DNA of 64,000 nucleotides from positions 25,442,177-25,506,176 of the forward strand of contig NC_087062.1 of the NCBI RefSeq assembly GCF_963678635.1. Direction: 5' to 3'. Positions 8,068 through 16,730 of this stretch are shown piece by piece. The notes below the pieces were generated by a model that was not told the DNA's origin, ran no database searches, and saw only the letters and a list, made by a program, of their open reading frames with translations. The stretch comes from Symsagittifera roscoffensis. Its lineage: Eukaryota; Xenacoelomorpha; Acoela; Convolutidae. How positions within the stretch are numbered: position 1 is the first letter of the stretch; the number at the start of each line of letters is the position of its first letter. A program made the position numbers and the translations under genes.

Positions 8068-11000
8068 TTAACGATTGCCAGTTCTGGTTCCCAGTGATAT
8101 TGGTCGATCTGGCTCCATCCACTTCGGCACCTCATCTTGCTCCGGGTCGTTCCAGTCTTCTTCTGCAAACGATCCTGCTTCAGACTCCACCTCTATCTTT
8201 TCATTGTTTTCCAAGCTCAAGTTTTCATTGCCATCATTTTTCTCTCTGGTGCCCTTTTCATTCACTTCACACGCTAGCTCTACCACCAGGTACTCGAGAC
8301 CCTCCATGTCTTTCGGTAGGCACCAGTCTTCCGGGGACGGGACGTGAGGCTTCAGATTTTCGTAATGTGCAGCTCGCCCAGTACTCAAGCGGTAGAACCG
8401 TCCTTGTTGATGTACTTCCGTTATCATGAATGGTCCCCTCCACTTCTTGAGTAGTTTCTTTGTTCCCTTGGGCGGTATGACATTTTGGAAGACCCACACG
8501 TACTGGCTCACTTCATATGGTTTTGCTTGTAATATTTTTTTGTCATACTTCTTGCGTTGTCTCATTTGCGCTTGCGCCGTGTTCCTCCTGCATAGCTCGT
8601 TTAGCTCTTGTTGTCTTTTGATCGCTTCCTTCACATATGCCTGAGGCGACGTCCTCTTCCCCTCGTATTCTGGGTAGAAGAATGTTAGAGGCATTGCCCT
8701 CTCCCTGCCCGTCAACATCATGAAAGGACTGATGCCCGTCGTTGAGTGCTGTGTACTGTTATAGGCTCCTACTACCTGTGGCAGGTATTTGTCCCAGTCC
8801 GTCATGTATCTTGAGCAGTACACCCTTAACATGTTGACCAGTGTCCTGTTCTGTCTCTCTACCAACCCATTGGTCTGTGGATGATAGGTCGTCGAGTGTG
8901 CTTGAGCAATGTGCGATCTCTTCATCAATTCTTTTGTCAAGTCCCCCACAAAAGCTTTGCCGTTGTCCGACTGGAAAGTCATTGGACAACCATACCGCAA
9001 TATCCAATGCGTTATCAAATGATCACATGTCTCCTCGGCCGAGGCTGTTTGGCACGGGACCGCTTCCGCCAACTTTGTGAAGTGATCTATTATAACCAGT
9101 ATCTGGTTATATCCCGACTCCGTCATGCAGATTTTTTGATGGTCTATCTGCACCACTTCATTGAACTCTGAGCTCTCAACGGATTTGAGGGGAAACTTCA
9201 TCTTCCTTGGGTCTTTTACCTGGAGACATGCCAGGCAGGCATTCACCCATCTCTCGCAAGCTTTTCTCATTCCTGGCCAATCAAACCTGTGAAGTATCCT
9301 TTGTTGTACTTTGTCTATCCCCTGGTGGCCCATCTGGTCGTGTGATCTGAAAAGCACCTCCGTTTGGTACAATTGTGGTAGTATGATGAGGTTGTGTTTG
9401 TGTAATATCTTTTCCTCATCTCTCCTCTTGCACGCTACCACCCCATCAGCTGTGTGATAAAGTAAGTCTTTCTTTTCTTTATAGAACTGGCTCAAGATCT
9501 TGTAGCTGTCTTCCTCAAGTTCCCCGTTCTCCTTGACCCCCGACTGGATCCATTTGGAGAGGTTACTTGTCATTTTGTCATTCTTCTGGGCTCTTATTAG
9601 GTCTGACAGCCTATATCTCGCCTTGACATGCTCCTTTAGCGCCATGATCTGTCCATTCATCTCACCAGGGCTGTGGATGTCGTCACTCAGTTTCACGCAT
9701 ATCATCCTTTTCACGATTTTCATGTCGTCTTCTGGTACCAGATTCGTTCTGACGTTTGAGTTGCACGATAGTTCCCTGAATGGCTTTCTTGAAACCGCTA
9801 TTCTCTCAAGTTCTTCACCACCTCTTATCTCTTGTATGTCCAGATTGTACGTTCCTGAAGATGGGTCAGTTTGTAACTCCCTGTCGTGGTGCCTTGTCTT
9901 CTCTTCCGCTAATATCATGCACAGACTGTCTTGGCCTTCGCTGCTCTCATCCGAGTCTTCATCCCATTCTTCACGCTCCACGGACAATTTTCCTTTTCCG
10001 GGTTCCTCTTCTTCTGTAAACCTGGACCACTCCCCGGACTCTTGATCTAGTCCCAGGTGTTCAGTTCCTTCTTTGAATGTCACTTTCTTTTTCCTGACTT
10101 TTGTCTGCTCCAGAATATTTTCGGAGATTTTGTCAACTAGTGATCGCACGACATCTTTGCTATCAGTGACGCTTCCTTTTGAGGAGTCAGTATTGTTCGC
10201 TGTTTCTTTTCTCCGAAGTATAGTTAGTTCCGGTCCCTCCTGGCCCTTCTCTTGGATCACGGGCTTATCATCTGATAGTTTCTCGAGCAACCTCATTAAG
10301 TCATCATCTATCTGTGCAGCTCCTGCTTCTACCTGGTTAAGATCATAGCCTTTTGCCTTAAGTGTTTCCCTCACGATCTTCGACTTGAGTATTACCTCTA
10401 TCGGGATCCTTCTGTTCTTCTTCAAGATGGTTTTTTCAAGAGGCTCTTTTGGTAATTCGGGATGATCTTCAATCGGTTTGCCTGATTTGTCCAACCATCT
10501 CGTGAGTGGAAGACTGTCGTACGTTTCCTTAACCATGAAGGAGAAGCCCTCCTTGATCTCAGGTCTGTCTGCCTCTCTTTGTTCTTGTCTCTCGTAGAAC
10601 TCCGTCTTCTTACTCAAGCTGTCGGCGTTTTGATGTTTATCCCGTGTTCTGTGCTCAATTATCATGTTGTATCCGTCCAAGCGAACTATCCACCTCCCAA
10701 TGTAACTTTGGTCCATTGAGTACGTTTTCAGCCAGCTTAGTGCTCGATTGTCGACTCGCAGCTTGAAGGGCTCACTGCCTAGGTATGCCCTGTATTTCTC
10801 GACAAAGGTGACCACTGCGAACATCTCTGCTTTCGGTGCTCTGTACTTCATTTCTGTGTCACTTAGGACTTTGCTCCCGTACGCTATTGGTCTCAAGACT
10901 GTCTTCCCATTCCATTCTTGTTCCTGATGGAGAATTCCTGAAATCGCAACTACCGATGCATCCATGTCCAGCACGTACATCCCCTTCTCAGTCGGCATCC

Positions 11001-12822
11001 CTAGTACTGGTGCCTCGCATAGCTCTTTCTTTATCCTCTTGAATGACTCTTCTACTGCGTTGTTCCATGTGAACTTCTTGCCCTTGTGCCTCATCAACTG
11101 TTGCATCGGGTATACCTTGTCAGCGTAGCCTTTGATGAACTCTCTGTAGTAGTTAGCGAAGCCCAGGAAGCTCATCAACTGGTGTTCCGTCTTCGGTGAC
11201 TTCCAGGTTAGGACTGCTTCCACGGCGTCTGGATCAGGTCTGATGCCGTGCTTGTCTACCATCCTGCCCAAGTATTTTATTGAGTCCTTGAGTATCTCGC
11301 ACTTTGATGGTTTACACTTTAGCCCCGATCTTTTCATGCACGCGAACACCTCGTCAAGTCTCTCAATGTGGTCTTCTAGTGTTGGCGTTGCTATTACCAC
11401 GTCATCCACGTAGCACATTACCAGATTGCCATACTTCTTTGTCACGCCTATCAGCGCGTGTGCCATCAATCGCTGAAACGTGGCTGTGGCATTGTAAAGT
11501 CCAAACGGCATCCGTTTCCACTGAAACAGACCCAAGTCGCAGGCGAACCCTGTCTTGTCCCTGTCCTGCTTCCGTAGTGGTACCTGCCAAAAGGCCGAGC
11601 CTAAATCAAGAGTCGTAAAAAATTTTGCATCACCTAACTTCGAGAGGCTCTCATCAATCCTAGGTATGGGATAGGCATCCTTCACCGTGACGGAGTTCAG
11701 GTATCGAAAGTCACAACAAAACCTCAACTGGTCGCCTTTCTTTTTGGCCATCACTACTCCACACGCCCACGGTGACTTGGATGGTTCTATCATGTCATAC
11801 TCTAGTAACGTTTCGATCTCTTTTCTACACGCCTCCGATTTGTGCGGGGTCATGCGCCTCGCCCCCTCCCTGTGCGGTACCGCGTTCTCCTCAAGTTCTA
11901 TTTCATGCTCAACGAAATTACAACGCCCGATATCCGCTTTGTGCTTCGAAAAAATTTCCTCGTTCCGCTCTAGTACGTCCTTGATGGCTTCGAGCTGTTC
12001 ATCTTTCAGTTTGCCCCTCAAATGTTCAATCTCCGGCAGAACCGGTTTATCAGTTTGCATTTCATCTAGTGTGGGTCGCTCTGGAAAAATCGAACAGCTC
12101 GACAGCCCATCGTCCGTTTCTGACTTAAGTGATTTAATAAGACCTGAAGAATCTTTTATTTTCTGCAATCGTCTCAAGATACAAATTTTGTCCCTGTGTT
12201 TGGGACAATCAACAACTTCATTCTGTTTTGAGTTCTCAATTGTTTCATATCGAGTTTTAACCGGTAAAGCATATCCCAGTTTCCTCCCTCTCTGTATCGT
12301 GATCGGTATATCAAGGGTATTCAACAAGACACTGACGCAGAGGCCGCTCTTCGTTATCGAGAATGATCTTCCTAAAACAGCAGCACTTTGACTATTAGGA
12401 TTCGGAACTATACACACTTGCTTATTGTCACTTAATTCATTGTAATTTTTCATCCGCAAGCCTACGATTGCCGCTTCATTCGCCTTTAGCCTCACCCTCC
12501 TACTCAAGAACACCGGAGCTTTGCTTTCGTTTGCTATTATTAAATTTACCGGTTTGATTGCGTACCTCCTATCCGGGTTCCGTATCCTGAACATTGCGTT
12601 GTTTAGATCAATCGCTACATCAAAGTTCCTGATGAAGTCTCTGCCTAAAATAAATTGGTCAGACTCATCTAGGTTTTCTACTACAAGAAAACTCATCCAC
12701 AGGTTACGTTCCCCCAGATTGAGCGCTATTATTGGCGTTCTGCCCAACACGCGCAGGGCCCCTTTGTTCGCAGCCGACAACCGTATTCTCGAATCTATCA
12801 AGTCATCTTTGTTGAAGCCCAT
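8068..12822 (-). CDS. pol: Ty3/gypsy Pol polyprotein: protease C-terminus, RT, RNase H, integrase
   Basis: A 1,584-codon uninterrupted frame. Residues 1-95 are the second half of a retropepsin, including an I-L-G-R-D flap-proximal motif. Reverse transcriptase spans about 300-560 with Y-V-D-D near 471-474. RNase H follows, with D-M-D-A-S near 616 and A-D-S-L-S-K at its end. A 350-residue acidic, variable linker precedes the integrase: an HHCC zinc domain (about 1,140-1,205), the catalytic D near 1,222, D in Q-S-D-N-G-K (about 1,286) and E in G-L-V-E-R-Q (about 1,320), and a GPY/F-type module with K-W-R-G-P-F near 1,455. All catalytic residues are present. The ATG follows directly after an in-frame TGA that splits the protease from its D-T-G active site. 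Intactness suggests recent activity. Confidence 0.95.
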   Translation of the reverse strand: MGFNKDDLIDSRIRLSAANKGALRVLGRTPIIALNLGERNLWMSFLVVENLDESDQFILGRDFIRNFDVAIDLNNAMFRIRNPDRRYAIKPVNLIIANESKAPVFLSRRVRLKANEAAIVGLRMKNYNELSDNKQVCIVPNPNSQSAAVLGRSFSITKSGLCVSVLLNTLDIPITIQRGRKLGYALPVKTRYETIENSKQNEVVDCPKHRDKICILRRLQKIKDSSGLIKSLKSETDDGLSSCSIFPERPTLDEMQTDKPVLPEIEHLRGKLKDEQLEAIKDVLERNEEIFSKHKADIGRCNFVEHEIELEENAVPHREGARRMTPHKSEACRKEIETLLEYDMIEPSKSPWACGVVMAKKKGDQLRFCCDFRYLNSVTVKDAYPIPRIDESLSKLGDAKFFTTLDLGSAFWQVPLRKQDRDKTGFACDLGLFQWKRMPFGLYNATATFQRLMAHALIGVTKKYGNLVMCYVDDVVIATPTLEDHIERLDEVFACMKRSGLKCKPSKCEILKDSIKYLGRMVDKHGIRPDPDAVEAVLTWKSPKTEHQLMSFLGFANYYREFIKGYADKVYPMQQLMRHKGKKFTWNNAVEESFKRIKKELCEAPVLGMPTEKGMYVLDMDASVVAISGILHQEQEWNGKTVLRPIAYGSKVLSDTEMKYRAPKAEMFAVVTFVEKYRAYLGSEPFKLRVDNRALSWLKTYSMDQSYIGRWIVRLDGYNMIIEHRTRDKHQNADSLSKKTEFYERQEQREADRPEIKEGFSFMVKETYDSLPLTRWLDKSGKPIEDHPELPKEPLEKTILKKNRRIPIEVILKSKIVRETLKAKGYDLNQVEAGAAQIDDDLMRLLEKLSDDKPVIQEKGQEGPELTILRRKETANNTDSSKGSVTDSKDVVRSLVDKISENILEQTKVRKKKVTFKEGTEHLGLDQESGEWSRFTEEEEPGKGKLSVEREEWDEDSDESSEGQDSLCMILAEEKTRHHDRELQTDPSSGTYNLDIQEIRGGEELERIAVSRKPFRELSCNSNVRTNLVPEDDMKIVKRMICVKLSDDIHSPGEMNGQIMALKEHVKARYRLSDLIRAQKNDKMTSNLSKWIQSGVKENGELEEDSYKILSQFYKEKKDLLYHTADGVVACKRRDEEKILHKHNLIILPQLYQTEVLFRSHDQMGHQGIDKVQQRILHRFDWPGMRKACERWVNACLACLQVKDPRKMKFPLKSVESSEFNEVVQIDHQKICMTESGYNQILVIIDHFTKLAEAVPCQTASAEETCDHLITHWILRYGCPMTFQSDNGKAFVGDLTKELMKRSHIAQAHSTTYHPQTNGLVERQNRTLVNMLRVYCSRYMTDWDKYLPQVVGAYNSTQHSTTGISPFMMLTGRERAMPLTFFYPEYEGKRTSPQAYVKEAIKRQQELNELCRRNTAQAQMRQRKKYDKKILQAKPYEVSQYVWVFQNVIPPKGTKKLLKKWRGPFMITEVHQQGRFYRLSTGRAAHYENLKPHVPSPEDWCLPKDMEGLEYLVVELACEVNEKGTREKNDGNENLSLENNEKIEVESEAGSFAEEDWNDPEQDEVPKWMEPDRPISLGTRTGNR

Positions 12823-14133
12823 TCATTCCCAAGTTTCGATTGGTATGACACTCAAGACCGCTCCCGTATCAAGTAACCCACGTAACAGAGTCTTCTTGCC
12901 ACTTATGTCTAGCACGTGCCCTGTCACATCTGCCTCTGTCCCGATGTGCATCGCATCTTCTTCAAGCATGGCACAGTGTCCAATCGATCTCACCTTTAAC
13001 TCTTCCTTCCCTACGTAGATTTGCCCAATTAGGTCTTCATCACATGTTATCATTGTTTTGGTATAGATGTTGATTCCATCTATATTTAACATCACCTCAT
13101 GTGGACCATAAGCTTCTGTGTATCTGTTATCAACACGTCCCGACTTGCTACCCCCTCGCGTGAGTAGTGCTCTCAATGCTCTAGAAGTCGATTGTGGGCT
13201 TATTAAACTCAAGTAATCTGCGTACACATCAATGTGCATTATTGTCTGGTCGCTCGGTTCGCTCAAGTTTCTGGTTACCTCGTGGCCGCCCACTGTGATT
13301 ATCGACATTATTCTAGCCCCGATTTTTGATATGCCGAATGGTTTTCCTGTCACCATCTTTACAGTGTTACAATTTCCAGTCTTTGTCGATCCCGATACAG
13401 CCTCTGGTGCTGGCTTCGATCCAGTTAATGCTTCGTTGAAATTCTGCTTTTCGATCTCCTGCTTTAGTCGTTGTTCTATTTCTTTCGCTGCCAGATCCTG
13501 CTTCACTTTGTTGATGGCCTCCGCTGCCGCCTTCTCGTAATCTATTTCTGGGGCTTTCTTCGCCGTGGCCTCTGCTGCACTACCACATTGTGTTACAGTT
13601 TTCATTGATTTCGTTGGTAGCTCTACATTTGGTCCCTCAAGTTTCTTCGTCTCAAATTCACCTTGTCTGTTTCTCTGGTTCTGCACCGCTGCTAACGCCA
13701 ACTGGTGTTTCGGATGACTCTGATTCTTGACCGCTTCCCAAAACAACGGACAGTCCATCCTGAAGTGCCCTTCTTGGTTGCAGAAGAAGCATCTTGCACA
13801 TATTTTGGTGATCAAGCCGCTATAGAACTCGTGTTCTTCCATCTGACTCATATCTTCCTCATCAAGTGCATATCCCAAACTCTTCATGCCCTGTTTGTAT
13901 GTCGTGCAATCCGCCACATGATGATCAACTGACCCGCAGTTAGCACACGACCTGCGTTTGTCCATGTCATCTCTGGGCTTGTACCATGGCGACCTCTGTG
14001 GCTGACTCCCCCCTTGGGTGTTCCTGTTGTCTGAGTACGAGTATTTCTTGGGTTTCATCAGCATGTATTCCCTTGACTTCTGCCTCATCTCTTCTGGAGT
14101 TGGCGCATTATCTTTCGACAATGTGTAATACAA
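12823..14133 (-). CDS. Nucleocapsid-protease N-terminal ORF of element A
   Basis: A 436-codon frame with no ATG at its start (it opens with TTG), so it must be reached from the gag frame, which it overlaps at 14,085-14,133. Two CCHC zinc knuckles of spacing C-x2-C-x4-H-x4-C are visible at residues 63-76 and 115-128, marking nucleocapsid. A basic and acidic helical linker follows, and the retropepsin active-site motif L-L-D-T-G-A lies at about 420-425. The frame stops at TGA (12,823-12,825) 11 codons later, inside the protease fold, and pol continues in the same frame at the next codon. The TGA may be a CGA-to-TGA nonsense change or a readthrough or reinitiation site. Confidence 0.88.
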   Translation of the reverse strand: MYYTLSKDNAPTPEEMRQKSREYMLMKPKKYSYSDNRNTQGGSQPQRSPWYKPRDDMDKRRSCANCGSVDHHVADCTTYKQGMKSLGYALDEEDMSQMEEHEFYSGLITKICARCFFCNQEGHFRMDCPLFWEAVKNQSHPKHQLALAAVQNQRNRQGEFETKKLEGPNVELPTKSMKTVTQCGSAAEATAKKAPEIDYEKAAAEAINKVKQDLAAKEIEQRLKQEIEKQNFNEALTGSKPAPEAVSGSTKTGNCNTVKMVTGKPFGISKIGARIMSIITVGGHEVTRNLSEPSDQTIMHIDVYADYLSLISPQSTSRALRALLTRGGSKSGRVDNRYTEAYGPHEVMLNIDGINIYTKTMITCDEDLIGQIYVGKEELKVRSIGHCAMLEEDAMHIGTEADVTGHVLDISGKKTLLRGLLDTGAVLSVIPIETWE

Positions 14134-15206
14134 TGTGTGATAATCGTTCTCAAGTCATCACTCTTTACCCCATCAATGAACTTTGAGGCTATGCTGAAGT
14201 TTCTTCTATTGGTAGATTCTTCTGGGTCACTCCTTCTTCTCAAGCTCTCGAGATCATCTAGGAACCTGTCTATCGATTCGTCATATCTCTGTCTCCTTTT
14301 TTCAAATCGCATCATCGCTTGATGACCCTTCATGCCTGAGCCGAATCTATTCAACAGTATTTCAAAGATTTTGTCCGCGGTATCGCGTTCTTCTTCTTTC
14401 TTCGCAACCACGCATTTTAATGCCGTGCCTTCTAAATTGCTGAGTATGGCTGTGCATGCTTGTCTTTCATCGTTCAAGTTGTCCTGTTCTAGGTGTAATC
14501 TCATCACTTCCACCCAAGTATCAATGCCTCCATCAGAGTCATCTTTGAATTCTTTTGGCTTTTTGAATGTTTTTCTGGATTTTCCCTCTCTTCTATCATT
14601 CGAGTCAGTGTTCCTCGTGGCGAAGGCCTCTAGAGTTCTATTCATCATCTCCCAAGTGCTTGCCCATGTCATAGCATCCGGACATGCGTTGCTGTTAGCT
14701 GTTGAGTCTCCCGGACCAGTCGTTGTACTTGACGTTCCATTCTTCATGATTGTTTTAGCAGCTGTTGGTGCTATGCTCACCGTATCCCGGGTTAAGGGCA
14801 ACGATGTCGATTGCCGTTTGTTCCTTTGTGGTTCCACAAAGTCAACTCTGGTGCCTTGCGTGCGATCCGCTGCCGGTCTTTCTTGTGAGGTAGAATTTCT
14901 CAAGATTGCATCCAATTTCGCCTGTATTGCAGACGAACTTTCGGCCTGATTTTTGCTCATTGTGTCCATTCTCTTTTCCAGGCTACCTAATTGGCTGTTG
15001 ACATCATCATATCGGTTTTTCAACTGTTGCATATCTTTTTTGATGTTCCTATCTCGTTCTTCATTGGTGGCTTCTACCTTATCTGTCATCTCCTTGAGTC
15101 TCTCGTCTGTTGCCTTAGCCAGGTTAAAATAACTATCCAGATACTCGTGTTTGTTGTATCTTAATTCTTTTCTTATCACTTCTCTGTCCTCTTCGCTGTG
15201 CTTCAT
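14085..15206 (-). CDS. gag: Gag capsid ORF of element A
   Basis: A 373-codon ORF starting at ATG that overlaps the TGA of the preceding ORF (ATGA). Residues 1-100 form a charged coiled coil. Residues 100-190 are Ser/Thr-rich. Residues about 205-350 resemble a Ty3/gypsy capsid domain: W-V-E-V-M, L-E-G-T-A near the middle, and an F-x-x-R-x-Q-R-Y-D-E-S-I-D-R-F helix typical of retrotransposon gag. The end overlaps the nucleocapsid ORF in another frame around a small duplicated ACACATTGT, so gag and nucleocapsid are joined by either a programmed shift or a short indel. Confidence 0.8.
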   Translation of the reverse strand: MKHSEEDREVIRKELRYNKHEYLDSYFNLAKATDERLKEMTDKVEATNEERDRNIKKDMQQLKNRYDDVNSQLGSLEKRMDTMSKNQAESSSAIQAKLDAILRNSTSQERPAADRTQGTRVDFVEPQRNKRQSTSLPLTRDTVSIAPTAAKTIMKNGTSSTTTGPGDSTANSNACPDAMTWASTWEMMNRTLEAFATRNTDSNDRREGKSRKTFKKPKEFKDDSDGGIDTWVEVMRLHLEQDNLNDERQACTAILSNLEGTALKCVVAKKEEERDTADKIFEILLNRFGSGMKGHQAMMRFEKRRQRYDESIDRFLDDLESLRRRSDPEESTNRRNFSIASKFIDGVKSDDLRTIITHCITHCRKIMRQLQKR

Positions 15207-15838
15207 TTTTTGTCGATCTGATTCAGTTTTGCCATCAAGTCACCTAGCTCAAGAGTAGCCTCTTCATGGTCAGCCGACGGTCTGTCTTTGGCCGTAGCTT
15301 CTGCTTTAGTTTGTTCCTCTCTTGGATTGGCTTCTGTCGTCTTCGTGCTCACTGTCCCAAATGTTCGTGCTCATTCAGCTTTTGGTTCTTCAGTCATGTT
15401 TTCTTTCGTTTTTATTCCGACCATCATCGCCAACTTTTCTGTAAAAGATGTCTTTTTTACTTGAGAGTCTTCTTTCACCGTTTCTTCGGTGTTGCCTATT
15501 GCGTCTTCCACATTGTCTATTGGTGAGAACTCTATGGGTTTCGGGTTTGGTTCTTCTGCATTGGGCATTGGAGTTGACTCCGTCGCCATTTTCCTTGTCT
15601 CATCCACACTTTGATCAGGTGTCTCTAGATCAATCTCGATGGTGGGTTCTACTCGTTCCCCTTCCGTGCCCTCTTTTGCTCTGTTCTCCGTTGTACTCCT
15701 TGTGCTGACCATATTAACTGAAAAGCTCTTCTTTGTTATCTTCGGACCCATTGATGTTGTTTTGCGTAGCGACGAATTATACTTTGTCTTTGCTTCGGTA
15801 GATCTTTTTTCAGCTACCGGTACCCTGCTCCGCCTCAT
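15203..15838 (-). CDS. N-terminal Gag region of element A, interrupted by one in-frame TGA
   Basis: ATG at 15,838 opens 155 codons of basic then acidic, Thr/Glu/Pro-rich, low-complexity protein to TGA at 15,371-15,373. The same frame continues a further 55 codons of similar composition to a second TGA (15,203-15,205), which overlaps the ATG of the capsid ORF after a run of six A. The likely original arrangement is one Gag, with this as a disordered matrix-like N-terminus. Homopolymer slippage or an indel at the A run would bring the two parts into one frame. No domain is recognised. Confidence 0.55.
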
Positions 15839-16066
15839 TATTTACAATTGTTATTATTTACAGTATTATTATCTACAAAATTTCTACTCTAAGGTTAAAA
15901 CTCTAAGTAAAAAGAAATTGACAATTCGCTAAAAACAATTTTTCTTAAAATCTTGAAAACTTTTATGTGTTAGGTTAGGATAGGGAATGTGTTGCTATAA
16001 TTGGTTACTTCAACCTAACTTAGTACTCTTGTAGTACCCCCTTCCTAATACTGTTCCAAGACTTTC
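15839..16066. other. AT-rich leader upstream of element A gag
   Basis: AT-rich sequence between the gag ATG and the 14-bp array, on the 5' side of the minus-strand element. It holds TATTTACA repeats and no ORF. It is a candidate 5' untranslated leader. Confidence 0.4.
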
Positions 16067-16730
16067 TCTCTACCGTCCCAAGACTATTCAGTGTTGTCCC
16101 AGTACTTCTTATTGGTATCCTCAGACCAATGTCCCAAGACCAACGTCCCTAGACCAACGTCCCAAGACCAACGTCCCAAGACTAACGTCCCGAGACCAAT
16201 GTCCCAAGACTAACGTCCCAAGACTAATGTCCCAAGACCAATGGCCCAAGACCAACGTCCCAAGACTAACGTCCCAAGACCAATGGCCCAAGACTAATGT
16301 CCCAAGACTAACGTCCCAAGACCAATGGCCCAAGACCAACGTCCCAAGACTAATGTCACAAGACCAATGGCCCAAGACTAATGTCCCAAGACCAATGGCC
16401 CAAGACCAACGTCCCAAGACTAACGTCCCAAGACCAATGGCCCAAGACCAACGTCCCAAGACTAATGTCCCAAGACCAATGGCCCAAGACCAACGTCCCA
16501 AGACTAACGTCCCAAGACCAATGGCCCAAGACCAACGTCCCAAGATTAATGTCCCAAGACCAACGTCCCAAGACTAACGTCCCAAGACCAATGGCCCAAG
16601 ACTGTTTCGTACCAAGACTGCTCTGGTCCAAGACTGCCCCAAGGCTGCACTGTCCCAAGACTGTGTTGCCCCAAGACTGTCCCCAGACTGCAATGTCCCA
16701 AGACTTCTTCGGTACTGTCCCAAGACTCGT
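16067..16730. repeat. 14-bp tandem array (CCCAAGACNAAYGK)
   Basis: The 14-nt unit CCCAAGAC followed by C/T-AA-C/T-G-T/G repeats head to tail, most regularly from about 16,131 to 16,608 (roughly 34 copies), with degenerate copies on both sides. Variants ending in CAACGT, TAACGT, CAATGG and TAATGT alternate, suggesting 28- or 42-bp higher-order units. The array is open on both strands because the unit lacks stops in several frames; the implied peptides (MSQDQWPKT-type or GLGTLVL-type) are repeat artefacts. Confidence 0.93.

Noticed and set aside
1-15838. Bacterial operon (many adjacent same-strand ORFs)
   Set aside because: The pieces are segments of retroelement polyproteins in a shared frame; several start with non-ATG codons and lack ribosome-binding sites.
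16067-16730. Possible CRISPR array
   Set aside because: Units are contiguous 14-bp repeats without unique spacers, in eukaryotic DNA.
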